A stretch of DNA of 26,334 bases from the NCBI GenBank assembly GCA_002224055.1, contig AZLU01000188.1, positions 1 to 26,334 on the forward strand, in the 5' to 3' direction. This DNA comes from Pezizomycotina sp. ARF18 (taxonomy: Eukaryota > Ascomycota). A model generated the notes under the pieces. That model was not told where the DNA came from. It made no database searches and saw nothing but the letters and a program-made list of their open reading frames with translations. Positions within the stretch are counted from its first letter, which is position 1; every line of letters starts with the position of its first letter. This document shows positions 11,728 to 21,352 of the stretch, piece after piece. A program made the position numbers and the translations under genes.

Positions 11728-13469
11728 TCAAAAGCATATTCGAAATGCGTAGGGATTGATTGTATCCGGACAATCAAACGCTGAAGCGCCTATTTGCAGG
11801 AAACCGGGTTGATCTTCGATGTAGATGATCGGCTGCCTCCACGGCCAAAAGACGTGCCTCTTAATCCACCACCAGAGTCATATCCTCTTCAGTGGGCTTC
11901 GAGTAGACCACCTCGAGCAATTTGTCCTCCTTAAGGGTCTCCCAGTTCCAATCCCCGCGCAGGATGAGCTCGCCTGAGGGGATTCTCATGAAGGCGACAA
12001 TGCCGTTCAGCTCGTCGAACCTATTAAGGTCGGTGAAGACGTCAAAGCAGGGTTCAGGCCCGGTTCTCCTTCTCCTCTCCTCTTTCGGCGGCTTGGGGGC
12101 ACCGTCTTCGTTATTGCGTCGCACCTTCGACATTGCCGCACCTGGACGAGGCGCCGTAGAGATCCCATTACCGACTAAAGTACGCGAGGTGGTGTGTGAG
12201 CTTGTCGCATTTCCAGCAGCATTGGCAGCTTCTGTTTGTTCTGAAGTATGGGGAATCGTACCGCATTTTCATCTCTTCTCCAGGAGCAGATGCACTGGGA
12301 ACGTCCCGCCAATCTCGTTTTCGTTCGCATTATCTGCGGAACCGTTTGCAGTTCCGTTTGCAGGGCTCTCTGCATCCTGGCCTGCGGTATTCTCAGGATT
12401 ACCGTCCACGTTACGGCCGTGCTGCCGTTTATGTTGTCATTGGCATTAGTGCCAGCGTTGCCTTCTGCAGTGTCGCCTGGGTTATTGGCGATTTCGTTAT
12501 TATTCTCGCTGTTGTTCGGGGTTTCGCTTGCATTACTAGCATTATCGCGTTTCGGATCGCCCTCCGCAGTAACGTTCTCGTTGGCATGGTTCTCAGTGGC
12601 AGCGCCGTTGATAGTGGAATTCCCTTCCGCAGAGTCCTCTGTAGTAGTAGAGCCCTTGGCTGATGGGCTTTATCTAGCTTGCGCTTTCTTAAAAACTCGA
12701 GAGTGAGGATCCCCATCAAGCGGCGCCGTGTATCAACCTCGTCCGCTTGGCCCAACTCGCGCAGCGGTTAGACGATCTGGTCAATGTCCCTTTTATGCCC
12801 CGTCCTAAATTAAGAACCACAAATCATCGGACCATGTTGCGATCGCCTTCGGTCGACTTGAACTCGTCCACCTGGCCGCATCTTCCTCTTCTCGTTGTCG
12901 TACCTCAACGCCATCTCCCTCTTCTCGCTAATCTCCTTCTCCAAAAACTCGCGATACTCCGGCGTGTAAGCGTCGCTATCCGCGGGACACCTCTGCGCCG
13001 ACTTATCCCAGTACAGCCACGGCGCCTTCCACATCTTCTGTATAAACTGCTTCTTTTTCCCTTCTGCTATCTTCTTGTAGTTGCAAGGGTGCGCTATCCG
13101 CTTGCATGGCACCCTGAAGCAGTTTGCTGCGCCCGTAGCATCCGCCGCTTCGGGACCGGTATGCTCGCTATTATGGCTTCTTCGGGTGTCGGTTCGTAAG
13201 TTACCCACTTTCGGAGCGGCAACGGGTGCAGACCATGTCGTACTTGATGTAGCCGTCCTGGCCGAATACATCGCTTCCATCGGAGCGGAGTTGCGCAGCT
13301 TGAGAACTCCTTGGTCGTCGGCGCAATCGGGTACGCGGGCGATGGCATTTATGTAGCGGGCAAAGCGGTAGGTCCGGCCGACGATGACATGCTCCGGCGG
13401 CGTGGATAGGATGTAGTTCTGCTTGAACCATTCCAAGAAATGCTCCTTAAAGGTCTCCAGCGGCAGCAT
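11728..13469 (-). CDS. Unrecognised fungal protein with Asn/Ala/Thr-rich disordered middle, frameshifted
   Basis: I do not recognise this protein. It starts at the ATG complementary to 13467-13469. The N-terminal block (MLPLETFKEHFLEWFKQNYI, then a segment with GRTYRFARYINAIARVPDC) looks globular. A possible zinc-binding set follows, with CTRC, then CKRIAHPC and later a lone Cys. Next is a charged helical stretch (REFLEKEISEKREMALRYDN). A low-complexity middle at about 12650-12180 is rich in Asn, Ala, Thr, Glu and Gly, for example DNASNASETPNNSENNNEIA. The C-terminal block at about 12130-11870 is globular again (CFDVFTDLNRFDELNGIVAF, then LILRGDWNWETL). One frame shows a stop at 11861-11863. 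Shifting frame gives a further plausible segment (WPWRQPIIYIEDQPGFLQIG) to a stop at 11728-11730, so the end is uncertain. At least three frame changes occur in the first 500 bases. No signal peptide or membrane segment is seen. It could be nuclear, but that is a guess. Confidence 0.7.
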
Positions 13470-14627
13470 CGCGAGAGAAAGGTGGAGGGAAAAAGGAGAG
13501 AGCTGGGGAGATAAAGCTATACTGAGGTTTCCCTTTCCCTGTTTACAGTGTGCAGCGGACTCTGAATCGAAGTATTAAAAGCGTCACTTTGTATTTCGAG
13601 AAGTATTCATGCTGTTTAACAAGATTTAGAGAGCGGCCAAAAGTACACGATCAGTAGCTGGATGAATAAAGATGAATGTAGTATCTGTAGGTAAATGGAG
13701 CAAGAGGGAGGACAAGGAGAGATGGCGATGGCGATGGCTCGTTATCGTGGCATTTCCTTTAGCTCGTTGCAGGGGGGAGAGAGTTAACCTTTCCACGGAC
13801 TAAAGAAATGGGAAAAAAATATTCGTCATATATTAAGTAAGAACTTATATGGCCTTCATGTTGAAAGAACAATATATACGGAGGAAGAGAGGAAGGAACG
13901 GTATGAACTGCTCGATGAAAATAAATTGTAAACTCAAAAAATGCAAACAGAAACCTAGAATCTTAAACTTGGGGCATGACCTAACAATTGGGAGAAAAGC
14001 ATACTTATGCATATATGAACGTAAAAAAGATAACAAAAAGCATATTCATCCATCCCAAAGCTTCTATACTTTAAAATTGGAAAAAAAGTACAAAATATTG
14101 AATAAACGTTATATTATAGATGTCGGATAATATCGAAGGTATCGCCTTGTGCAAATGCTGAGCTTAGTCTGGTTTGACGTTCATGCTAACAACTCTTTTT
14201 TTTCCTGATGTTTTGGGCGGAGCAGGCGCATTAAACGCTCCGCTCACCACCAACAAAACTAAAACGTAGCGAGAGCGTCAAAACAAGCCTACGATAAAGA
14301 CACGATAGTTTTTCGTGCCTTTACTATTCTTCTTCTTTCTTCTTTTCTTTTTTTCGCGGTGCCAACTAAGGCGCTGTTGCCTCGAAAAAAAAAAAAAAAA
14401 AAAAAAGAGGTTCAATTGAGGTTTGTATACCAAATTATTGACAAAGAGAGAAGAAGCAACCTTGAAAGTCCCAAGATGCAGCAACATTAGATATCGGAAA
14501 GTACACGCTGAACAATATAGCTCTGATACATACGCAAAAAGGAAAATAAATGCCAAAAAGGTGCTGAGAACGAGAACAACGGGTTGCAAAAAGTTTTTTA
14601 TACTTCTAGTTGCTTTTAGACTTCAAA
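13470..14627. other. Intergenic region, orphan gene promoter and PEX12 3' end
   Basis: About 1.16 kb separates two minus-strand genes. The part next to the orphan gene is G/A-rich and holds repeated GGCGAT units near 13723-13739. The middle (13800-14130) is AT-rich with a lysine-rich ORF on the plus strand that shows no domain. A 7-bp inverted repeat lies at 14217-14243 and an A22 tract at 14385-14406. No gene is supported. Confidence 0.5.
14385..14406. repeat. A22 homopolymer
   Basis: An uninterrupted run of 22 A lies about 220 bp beyond the PEX12 stop. On the PEX12 sense strand it is poly(T), so it is not a retained poly(A) tail of that gene. Confidence 0.9.
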
Positions 14628-16086
14628 TCATAATTCTTCGGAGGCATCGGACCCGCCTAGAAGCTTAGCGCCGGTAACGGGGCAGTAAAACTCTAAAGTC
14701 GTCCTCAATCCACCTGAAATGCACGGGTAGCAGACACATACCCGTCTGCACCGCCGCAGGGTTGGTAATGTCGTTCAGGCATATCGGGCAAATCTTGGAG
14801 TCTCGGGAAGCTCGACCAGCTTCCGGTCCGCTTCCTTCCTCTCCTCCTCCGTCGGCGGCGGCGCGGCGGCCATCGCGTGCCGAGCTCGAGGGAACCGGAG
14901 CCTTCGATGAGAGCTGTCGCGCAAAGTCCGAAGCATACCACCACTCGAGAAACTTGAGGAAGAAGATCGACGTAGTAGGGAATCTTGAGAGAGTCAAGGA
15001 TCTTGGGCAGGACAACGGCGGTGAACAGCTTTGGGGAGAACATCGACCAAAGGATAATGCGGGTATAAGACTCGGACGTGGGCGATTTGCCCGTGATTCG
15101 TAGGCACGCTAGATTTGTAGAAACTGAATTAAATGATACTTCAAAAATCGGAAAAGGGCGCAGAGTAGACTGGAGGGTGCTTACGTAATCAACCTCTGTC
15201 AACCGCCTCATACGAATTCCAATAAGCCAGTCGAAGGAGTATGGTAGTAGGACTTGTCAAACAGTACGCAAGATTGAAGAGCAGCATCGAGATGTAGTAC
15301 GCTGCATTAACGGTAGGGTATACTTTCTGGAATATCTCCTTGAGCTTGTGAAGTATTCTGTCCTTCAACGGAGACTATAAAACAAGAAATACGTTAGTAG
15401 TTCTAGAAGGTGCTTTAGGGTGGCTTAAGGTACCGTAAGGGGTTTCGCGAAGCCTTGATCATAGTCTCAGGATTCGCCGGTGTAGTAATAAATAGATTTC
15501 TGCGCTCACATTCTCGTCCGGCACATTCCTCGGTCTATAATTTGTACCGAATAGGCTCGACGCCGCCCCTCCAAAGTGTATCTCGTACGCATCGTCCAAT
15601 TTCCTCTTGATATACGGTATGCCAACCTCACGAACAGCGACCGCCAGATATCCACGTTCTAAGCCTCGTAATCTCCCTCAGCGGTGCGGCGCGTTCTTCC
15701 CGTCGTCGCAGTTCGGGAAGGCGAGCACGCGCTCCCGTTCATTCCGTAGAAATTCTCAGTGAAACTGCCGCCCCCACGATTTCAGGTAGTGGCGCTCCAC
15801 GAGGAGCATGACAAGCGCGTATGCTTCATCGAAGCGGTTACGATGTGATGAGGTAGCGGGGGTGCCGCTGGGTGACGACGGCGAAGCAGGTAGCGTATCG
15901 AGGGTTCGAGCAGGTCGCGGAGTTGCTTTTCGCTGATGTATTTCTGCAGATTTGAAATTGCGGTCAGTGGATTTCGCATTTTTTAAAAACGATTTGAGTT
16001 GTGTGGAGACAATGGTTTGGTTACCGAAAAGACTGGGCTGTCAGGATCAATCCCGACGAGCCGGAGACGTTACTCATGAACTCCAT
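14628..16086 (-). CDS. PEX12: PEX12: peroxisomal RING-family import protein, frameshifted
   Basis: PEX12 is a peroxisomal membrane protein that, with PEX2 and PEX10, forms the ligase and retrotranslocation channel recycling the PEX5 receptor (family knowledge). The start ATG is complementary to 16084-16086 and reads MEFMSNVSG, as in filamentous ascomycete orthologues. An 81-nt intron (15944-16024) separates this from [20 protein letters not shown]. Next come [69 protein letters not shown] and [11 protein letters not shown]. The degenerate RING is near the C-terminus: [18 protein letters not shown] at about 14740-14795, then a frame-shifted [12 protein letters not shown] and [11 protein letters not shown] to a TGA at 14628-14630. 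The few cysteines fit PEX12, whose RING binds a single zinc. Other introns around 15115-15185 and 15375-15520 are likely but not precisely placed. Several frame breaks occur. Confidence 0.93.
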
Positions 16087-16419
16087 CTTGTACAAAGACG
16101 GAACTGCCTAAAAAGACAATCGATTCCCTTAGAAATTCACCAGAAATATATACAGGAAAAGGGGGTCGAAGATACTGATGAACTGGCGCAGCGGGTACTA
16201 GCGGATGAGATCTGAAGATCTGGGATGCTCGGGAGCTGAAGGTTTAGGGGCGGTTTATGAACTTGTTTTGTTTGGTCATGTCACTATTATTATTATTATT
16301 TTTGGATCTGAATTAAATTTGAGCCTCGGTAAAAAGTCCCAAATAAAAAATTACTACAATAAAATTAAATTAAATTTGCAAACGCACGTTCTAGCTAACA
16401 AAGAATTCTTTCACTTCAC
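16087..16419. other. Divergent promoter region PEX12 / METTL4
   Basis: About 330 bp separate the two divergent start codons, so the promoters probably share it. It contains a TAT/ATT microsatellite (16285-16301) and AT-rich stretches. A pyrimidine-rich AG acceptor-like site just upstream of the PEX12 ATG could end a 5' UTR intron, but that is unproven. No gene is seen. Confidence 0.55.
16285..16301. repeat. (TAT)n / (ATT)n microsatellite
   Basis: Five to six perfect TAT units lie in the PEX12/METTL4 divergent promoter. It is a simple repeat. Confidence 0.9.
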
Positions 16420-17886
16420 GTGATAGCGTGCGAATACAGTCAAGTATTTAGCGCAAGCAGTCTCGAACCCACAAACAAAAAAGAGAGATGGAACGGAAGA
16501 TGGAATTGCCTCCTGGCCACAGCCGTCAACTACTCTCGTATCAGAAGGCGACAGCATCCTACTGGTTTACTCTTCGATGATGTCATACTGCTCGACGTCG
16601 TTGGATCTTTAGCCGATGACTCACGAACCCGTGCCGCCAGCGCCGCTTTCGGTTCCTCCGTGAAGCAGCCCTACGACCTCCCGAACCGCGCATGCGTTGC
16701 GTTCGATCGGGCATGATGCGAGGCACGAAGATATCAAGGATCAACTAACAATTGCCCTCCGTTGCCTCAAAAGGGACTACGAAGGAAAATACTGCCTCGA
16801 ACGTTTGTGGATACAGTCAGCGGTCTGGAACACTGCTTTGGCCTCCGGCGATAAAACCGACGGAGCAACGGGATTCTCTAGAAACGGTGGCGGAAACCCC
16901 GGGGTCCTATCTAGAGACTGTGATCTCAAAGCCACTGCGAACCGCTCAAGAGGACCCTAGCTTTACTCCGCTAATGTCTTCGATCCATCCCTCACGCCAA
17001 TGCAATTGTTATCGCCGACTTTTCTCCGAAGTCTTCGGCAGGGTGGTCGTCAACCCCACTCACGACGACAAGTTCCTGATGTTCCCTGAGGACCTCTCAG
17101 TTGACCGATGTACGTATCCTCCGCAGTCCTCCTTCCTCCTCGCCCGTTCAACGAATCCTTCAGCACCTTTCGACAGCTTCGTTACGACGGCAGCGTCAAA
17201 CATCCGAACCTCAGGACCTCAGCTTTACCCCCGGCTTCGACTTCATCCTCATGGACCCCGCGTGGCCGAACCGCTCCGCGACGCGCTCGCGGCGTACGAC
17301 GTCTTCGATCGTCGACCTGTTCCAGCTGAAGGCGCACCACCTACGCGAGGCGGCATCGTCGGCGTCTGGGTCACAACAAATCTAATGGTACAACTTTGTG
17401 GCGGATAAGCTCTTCCCGTCCCTCGGCCTGGAGCTTGCGGCGAGGTGGATTGGCTGAAAGTGACGGAGGACGGCGAGCCGATCTTCAACCTGGAGTCGTG
17501 TCAAGGAAGCCTTACGAGTTCTTGCTGCTGGGAGGAAGCCGGAAGTTCGCAGGATGTATAAGCCGGAGGATCCGCTGCGCTAATCGACAAGGTCCTCGTC
17601 GGTTTCCGGAGATTCACTCACGCAGCCGTGTTTGAAAGGTGCGTTTCTCTCTACATTTATCTCGCCCCCATGGACGACACCATATATCTTGCTATCCTTT
17701 TTTTCTTTTTCCAATGCTTTTTACTGAGTTGTCACTCGTGTAGAGTTATCCTGCCATACTCCCTGTCCATCCGGAAGGCACCCGCGCCTGCGAAATCTTT
17801 GCGAGGAACTGGTGCGCGGTTGGTTTTCGTGGGGCGATGAAGTCCTCCAGGGCAATTTCATAGTCTTGTGTGACCACGTTGAATAA
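16420..17886 (+). CDS. METTL4: METTL4-like MT-A70 family N6-adenine methyltransferase, frameshifted
   Basis: MT-A70 enzymes transfer methyl from S-adenosylmethionine to adenine N6. METTL4 members are linked to 6mA in DNA and m6Am in U2 snRNA (family knowledge). The N-terminal part (16420-16960) is poorly conserved and the start is uncertain, with ATGs at 16420 and 16488 both possible. The catalytic domain has FDFILMDPAWPNRS, with DPAW at 17254-17265 where the family has DPPW. It continues with LFQLKAHHL, GGIVGVWVTTN, FVADKLFPSLGLEL, WLKVTEDGEPIFNLES, KPYEFLLLG, and KVLVGFPEIHSR followed by KP. An intron at about 17639-17743 leads to HPEGTRACEIFARN and GWFSWGDEVLQGNF, ending at TAA 17884-17886. 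This order and the C-terminal FARN...GWxSWGxEVL signature distinguish METTL4 from METTL3 and METTL14 (IME4). Many small indels break the frame. It is divergent from PEX12. Confidence 0.88.
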
Positions 17887-18483
17887 GAATGAGCCAGTCC
17901 GAAATAGGGTTTAGCCGGGGAAAAGGCGTCACTCGAGAGATGGAATTGCACTTAGCGAGATTAGACGAGAGGGGTTGTATCTGGAGGTAGTCTCGTATAC
18001 CCTGCCAAATATTCACCGAAGGGAGGTCTGGAAGGAAGATTTTACGCGCCAAACACTAATTTTTAATGGTAGTTTAACTACAAATATTTTATGTTTCTAA
18101 ACAGTGGTAAATGGATAACAATTACAGTATGACTTTTAATACTTTCCAAACAGAATACAAAGCGATAAATCACGGGCAGGGGCTACGCTTTATTGATCTT
18201 TTAAAGGTCCCCACCGTAATCAACAATTTATTATTTACCAAGAAAATCACTTTGGGGGGGGGGGAAGGAGAAGGCCACGCAGTGAAGGCATGGCACGCCC
18301 TTAGGGTCACGATAATATGTCAACCAGAAGAGAAACAAGAAGGCAAAATACACATTGCTCCGAATGCTAAATCATACTTGTGCACAACACAAATCAATCT
18401 GAATAAAATGGAGAGCCAAAGAGAGACCAAAAAATAGGGAAAATTTGGGTATCTGTCGATGAAGATTTATTTTTAAGCCTTAA
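17887..18483. other. Convergent intergenic region METTL4 / DUF202 gene
   Basis: About 600 bp hold the 3' ends of two convergent genes. A 108-codon plus-strand ORF at 18111-18437 has no domain and includes a G11 run (18254-18264) read as glycines. It is probably chance. Nothing else is evident. Confidence 0.5.
18254..18264. repeat. G11 homopolymer
   Basis: An uninterrupted run of 11 G lies in the METTL4/DUF202 intergenic spacer, followed by GA-rich sequence. Runs of this length are uncommon in the window and prone to length error. Confidence 0.85.
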
Positions 18484-19208
18484 TTAAAACTCTCCTTTAC
18501 TCCTCCTCTCATCGCTGATGAGAAGGACAACGCAGGCGACAATAATGGCAACGCTGACGAATATAATGAGTATCTGCGTCTTCAACCCGTCTGAAACCAG
18601 CGGTGCCCTCCTGCTGTACCTCTCGACCGTCCTCAAAATAATTTGCGAAACCGGCACCAGGGTCCCCAGACTCAGGATCCAGAACAGTACCCATGGGCAC
18701 CGCCATCTGCCTTTCCAGCTTCGTGGCTGGTCGTTCAGGTGGAACGTGGTCGTTAGGGCGACGGAGACGACGGCGAGGTAGACCGACAGGCGGAGCCACG
18801 ACAAAAGGTGCGCTCGTTGGCGCAGTGGTCCTTGCGTCCGAGGCGTTGTTGTCGAAGATTAATGGAGCGAAGATTGGGGCGGCGCAGAAGAGGTGGTGTC
18901 GTCTTCGACGCTAGATGAAAAGAACAAGAAAGGGTTAGCTCGGTCTTTCTTTGTTGGTTGGTTGGTTGGTTGGTAGGTAGGACAAAGATAAAACTGAGCG
19001 AATACGACGGCCTTCGCCCCGAGGGGCCAAAAATCCTTGTACCACGTCGACTGGTGACAGGACGGGAAGGGGACGGGAAGGAGCGAAGCTAAAAAAAAAA
19101 AAATAATAATAATAATATACCGCGAAAAGGGACATTTTTTTTTGACTTACTCGCTAACAAGAACACCATGCTTCCTAGCGAAAACTCCATATGTGAAACC
19201 AACGCCAT
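18484..19208 (-). CDS. DUF202 (YidH-like) small membrane protein
   Basis: This is a DUF202-family integral membrane protein, a family related to bacterial YidH and to the membrane domain of Vtc1. Its biochemical role is not established. The signature RDHCANERTF, shifted by one base into SWLRLSVYLAVVSVAL, is diagnostic. Three hydrophobic segments follow: the one just named, FWILSLGTL with what follows it, and the final stretch ILIIFVSVAIIVACVVLLIS before a charged tail and TAA at 18484-18486. Exon 1 starts at the ATG complementary to 19206-19208 and encodes about 19 residues up to a GTAAGT donor. Intron 1 (18911-19150, 240 nt) ends in TAG and carries simple repeats. At least two indels lie in exon 2. 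The protein would be about 160 residues, usual for the family. It is not Vtc1, which has different loop sequences. Confidence 0.82.
18951..18981. repeat. (TTGG)5 plus TAGG tetranucleotide repeat in the DUF202 intron
   Basis: Five perfect TTGG units (18954-18973) are followed by two TAGG units. It lies near the 3' end of intron 1 of the DUF202 gene, where it reads CCAA on the sense strand. Confidence 0.9.
19091..19118. repeat. A13 followed by (AAT)n
   Basis: Thirteen A are followed by about five AAT units inside intron 1 of the DUF202 gene, close to its donor. On the sense strand it is ATT and poly(T). Confidence 0.9.
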
Positions 19209-19821
19209 CGTCGAACCATCACCATCCCTCGACCTCGGTGTCGCTGGAGTAGACGGGTTACTCAGCTGTGTTTCTCAGCCATATGCATGCTCGACTTCCT
19301 TCGCGCCAGACGATTTTAGTCGTTGACGCATGTATTCGCAAAGAAGGAATCACAGTCGGAAAAACGATGATGCTCCTCGGGTAGAAGAAAGAAAAGACAA
19401 AACTAAGGATCCTGAGGTATATAACGAGTAAGACTTTTTTCCTTTTTTTTTCCCCTTTTTTAAGCTGGTGATTGTAAGGGGGACTAGGTAGGAATGCGCT
19501 AGTTCTAAAGAAGAGTGGGTGAGTTCTGTTCTGCAGGTGTCGTGTGAGCGAGCAACCCAAGACAAGACAACCTAGAAGACAAGACAGGACAGGCACCGGT
19601 CAAGAAATTTCTCTACTATTACCTACTCCAGCTGTTTTTTACATGTGTTTGACGAAATTGCATGTCGGTCACTTCCCTACTAACTTTGTCCGATGCACAC
19701 TTCGGATGGACGGCATCTATAAGCGATCGGTGAAGAGCTAAGAGAGGAAAAAGGAAGCAACGGGAAGTTTATGTCAAAATTTTACTTTCTACAAATCATA
19801 TTTTTTTTTTCTCCGCGATTG

Positions 19822-19882
19822 CTACTGTATTTTATTGTATTTTCTACTGTATTGCAACTGCATTTCTGATGCATTTCTGATG
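19822..19882. repeat. Short tandem repeats, CTACTGTATT and CATTTCTGATG
   Basis: CTACTGTATT occurs at 19822-19831 and 19844-19853. It is followed by two perfect adjacent copies of the 11-mer CATTTCTGATG (19861-19871 and 19872-19882). The block lies in the DUF202/MATE intergenic region, about 640 bp upstream of the DUF202 start. Confidence 0.85.
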
Positions 19883-20951
19883 CGTTACTACTGCGGCTCT
19901 TATCTCTCTATTTCCTTGGAAGACTGTTTATTCTCCGACGAGCACGCACAAAAGTGGGGAATCACGAACTTCTTGGATGTGGAAGACGCAGAGTAATAGG
20001 AGGGCTTCAAAGTATCGCTATACGAGAGTCGAAAGACAATTAAAGACAACACTGGGTTATATTTTACCTGTGCTGGAGCTCGAGTCATTCAGAAATGGAT
20101 TTCCCCAATTCTTTGCCGTGGTTGAAATCCCTATTTTTTCTCATCGGGACCTGCAGGCTTCTTCTCGAGACGAGACAAGATCTGAAAGGTAAAAGGACAG
20201 CGGCGCCATCTAAATCTTCATTTTGACATCCACCCTGGAGACTGTGGAGATGTTACACAAATTAATAAATTAAAGATCCTTCAACGTGTGCTACACCTGG
20301 GGGTTCGTGTGTGCACTTCGGTCTCTAATTGGATGCAATCCTTAAAGATCATAAGATCCTAGACCATAAAAACCGCAAAGGCGACCTACTGGTTAGTAGT
20401 GGTCTTGGTATAAGGTAAAACGTGAAGAAACGACGAAGCTTTTTACCTGCCATGGGCGGATGTGCAAATGCCGTATTCCGGCTCGTTGCATAATCTCCAA
20501 GTAAATAAGACTGTAAGGAATGAACTCCGTCATCGCACCTCGGCGGTTCGCCAGGGTTAGGATAGTGATGACAGAAGGCGGAAAGAGGTAGAGCGGGAGC
20601 GGAGACAATAATAACAAGAAAGAAGAGCTTTGGTGGAGAGGAGCTCTGGTTAGTTCTGCTGCTTCTTTTTACCAATAAAATCTTCAGACGGACGGAGTAG
20701 GCCGATAAGGGAAATAAGAAAAGTTGATAACGAAATCGTGCGAAATAAATACCCCGACATGCCTCTTAAAATTTGCTTTCTATTGTGTATTGTGTTTAAT
20801 TAGCTATTAAATCTAACTCCTTCGGCGGAGATTTGTTACTAGATCAGAAGTATATTTCCCTGTGGCCTCGATTCCAGCTATTACTTGAGCTAAGGTGCCC
20901 TGTCTGTGGCGCGTCAAATAGTGCATAATCACGTCAAGCGTTGCAATATAA

Positions 20952-21005
20952 TGCATCAGCATCATCATCATCTTCTTCTTCTCTTCTTCTACTTCTTTTC
21001 TTCGT
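20952..21005. repeat. CAT / CTT simple-sequence tract
   Basis: Several CAT units run into imperfect CTT units, giving a pyrimidine-rich strand. Such CT-rich tracts are common upstream of fungal transcription starts. This one is about 350 bp upstream of the MATE start. Confidence 0.75.
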
Positions 21006-21130
21006 CATACTTTACCTCTTAACCAACCATCCTAACGACAAAAAAGCACTCAAGAAGGGTAGTACAGAAATACGTATTACGATTACGATTCAATCCAAGG
21101 GGGCTTGTTAATTTGCTTTCGGTGGTCACT

Positions 21131-21139
21131 GTATATAAG
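21131..21139 (+). promoter_or_regulatory. TATA-like box upstream of the MATE gene
   Basis: GTATATAAG lies about 220 bp upstream of the tentative MATE start and matches the TATA consensus TATAWAAG. The distance leaves room for a 5' UTR. A CT-rich tract lies further upstream. Confidence 0.4.
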
Positions 21140-21352
21140 TACTCGTAATTGAATTCCTTGTGGTACTATACAGGTACAATCTACTTGACAGACGGCGACG
21201 GAAAAGGAATTCCTACCTACGACACGACAGGAAAGGAATTTCTAATCCAATCCAATTCGAATTTCAAGAAAAAGAACAACATACATCTAGAAAGTAGAGA
21301 AGGACCTATTCAAATAGGTTCCTCCTTTCGTAACATCCTTTTCCTTCCCATC

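Larger units (their letters stand above)
19209..21352. other. Long divergent intergenic region DUF202 / MATE
   Basis: At 2.1 kb this is the longest gap in the window. It holds a TA-rich box about 220 bp upstream of the MATE start, tandem repeats at 19822-19882, a CAT/CTT-rich simple stretch at about 20952-21005, and imperfect repeats of GGAAAAGGAATTCCTA type around 21195-21245. A minus-strand ORF at 20349-20675 begins with a hydrophobic, signal-peptide-like segment but has no other support. No conserved gene is recognised. Confidence 0.5.

Noticed and set aside
13849-14130. 93-codon plus-strand ORF rich in Lys and Asn
   Set aside because: It is AT-rich, has no domain or hydrophobic pattern, and sits in a spacer where such composition is expected by chance.
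18111-18437. 108-codon plus-strand ORF in the METTL4/DUF202 spacer
   Set aside because: It is low in information, includes a G11 homopolymer translated as glycines, and has no recognisable motif.
18484-19208. Assignment of the DUF202 protein as Vtc1
   Set aside because: The ANERTF...SWLRL motif is shared, but the loops and C-terminal hydrophobic segment do not resemble Vtc1. The general DUF202/YidH-like label is safer.
19258-19596. 112-codon minus-strand ORF upstream of the DUF202 gene
   Set aside because: It consists of Phe/Lys-rich sequence from T and A runs, with overlapping frames equally open and no domain.
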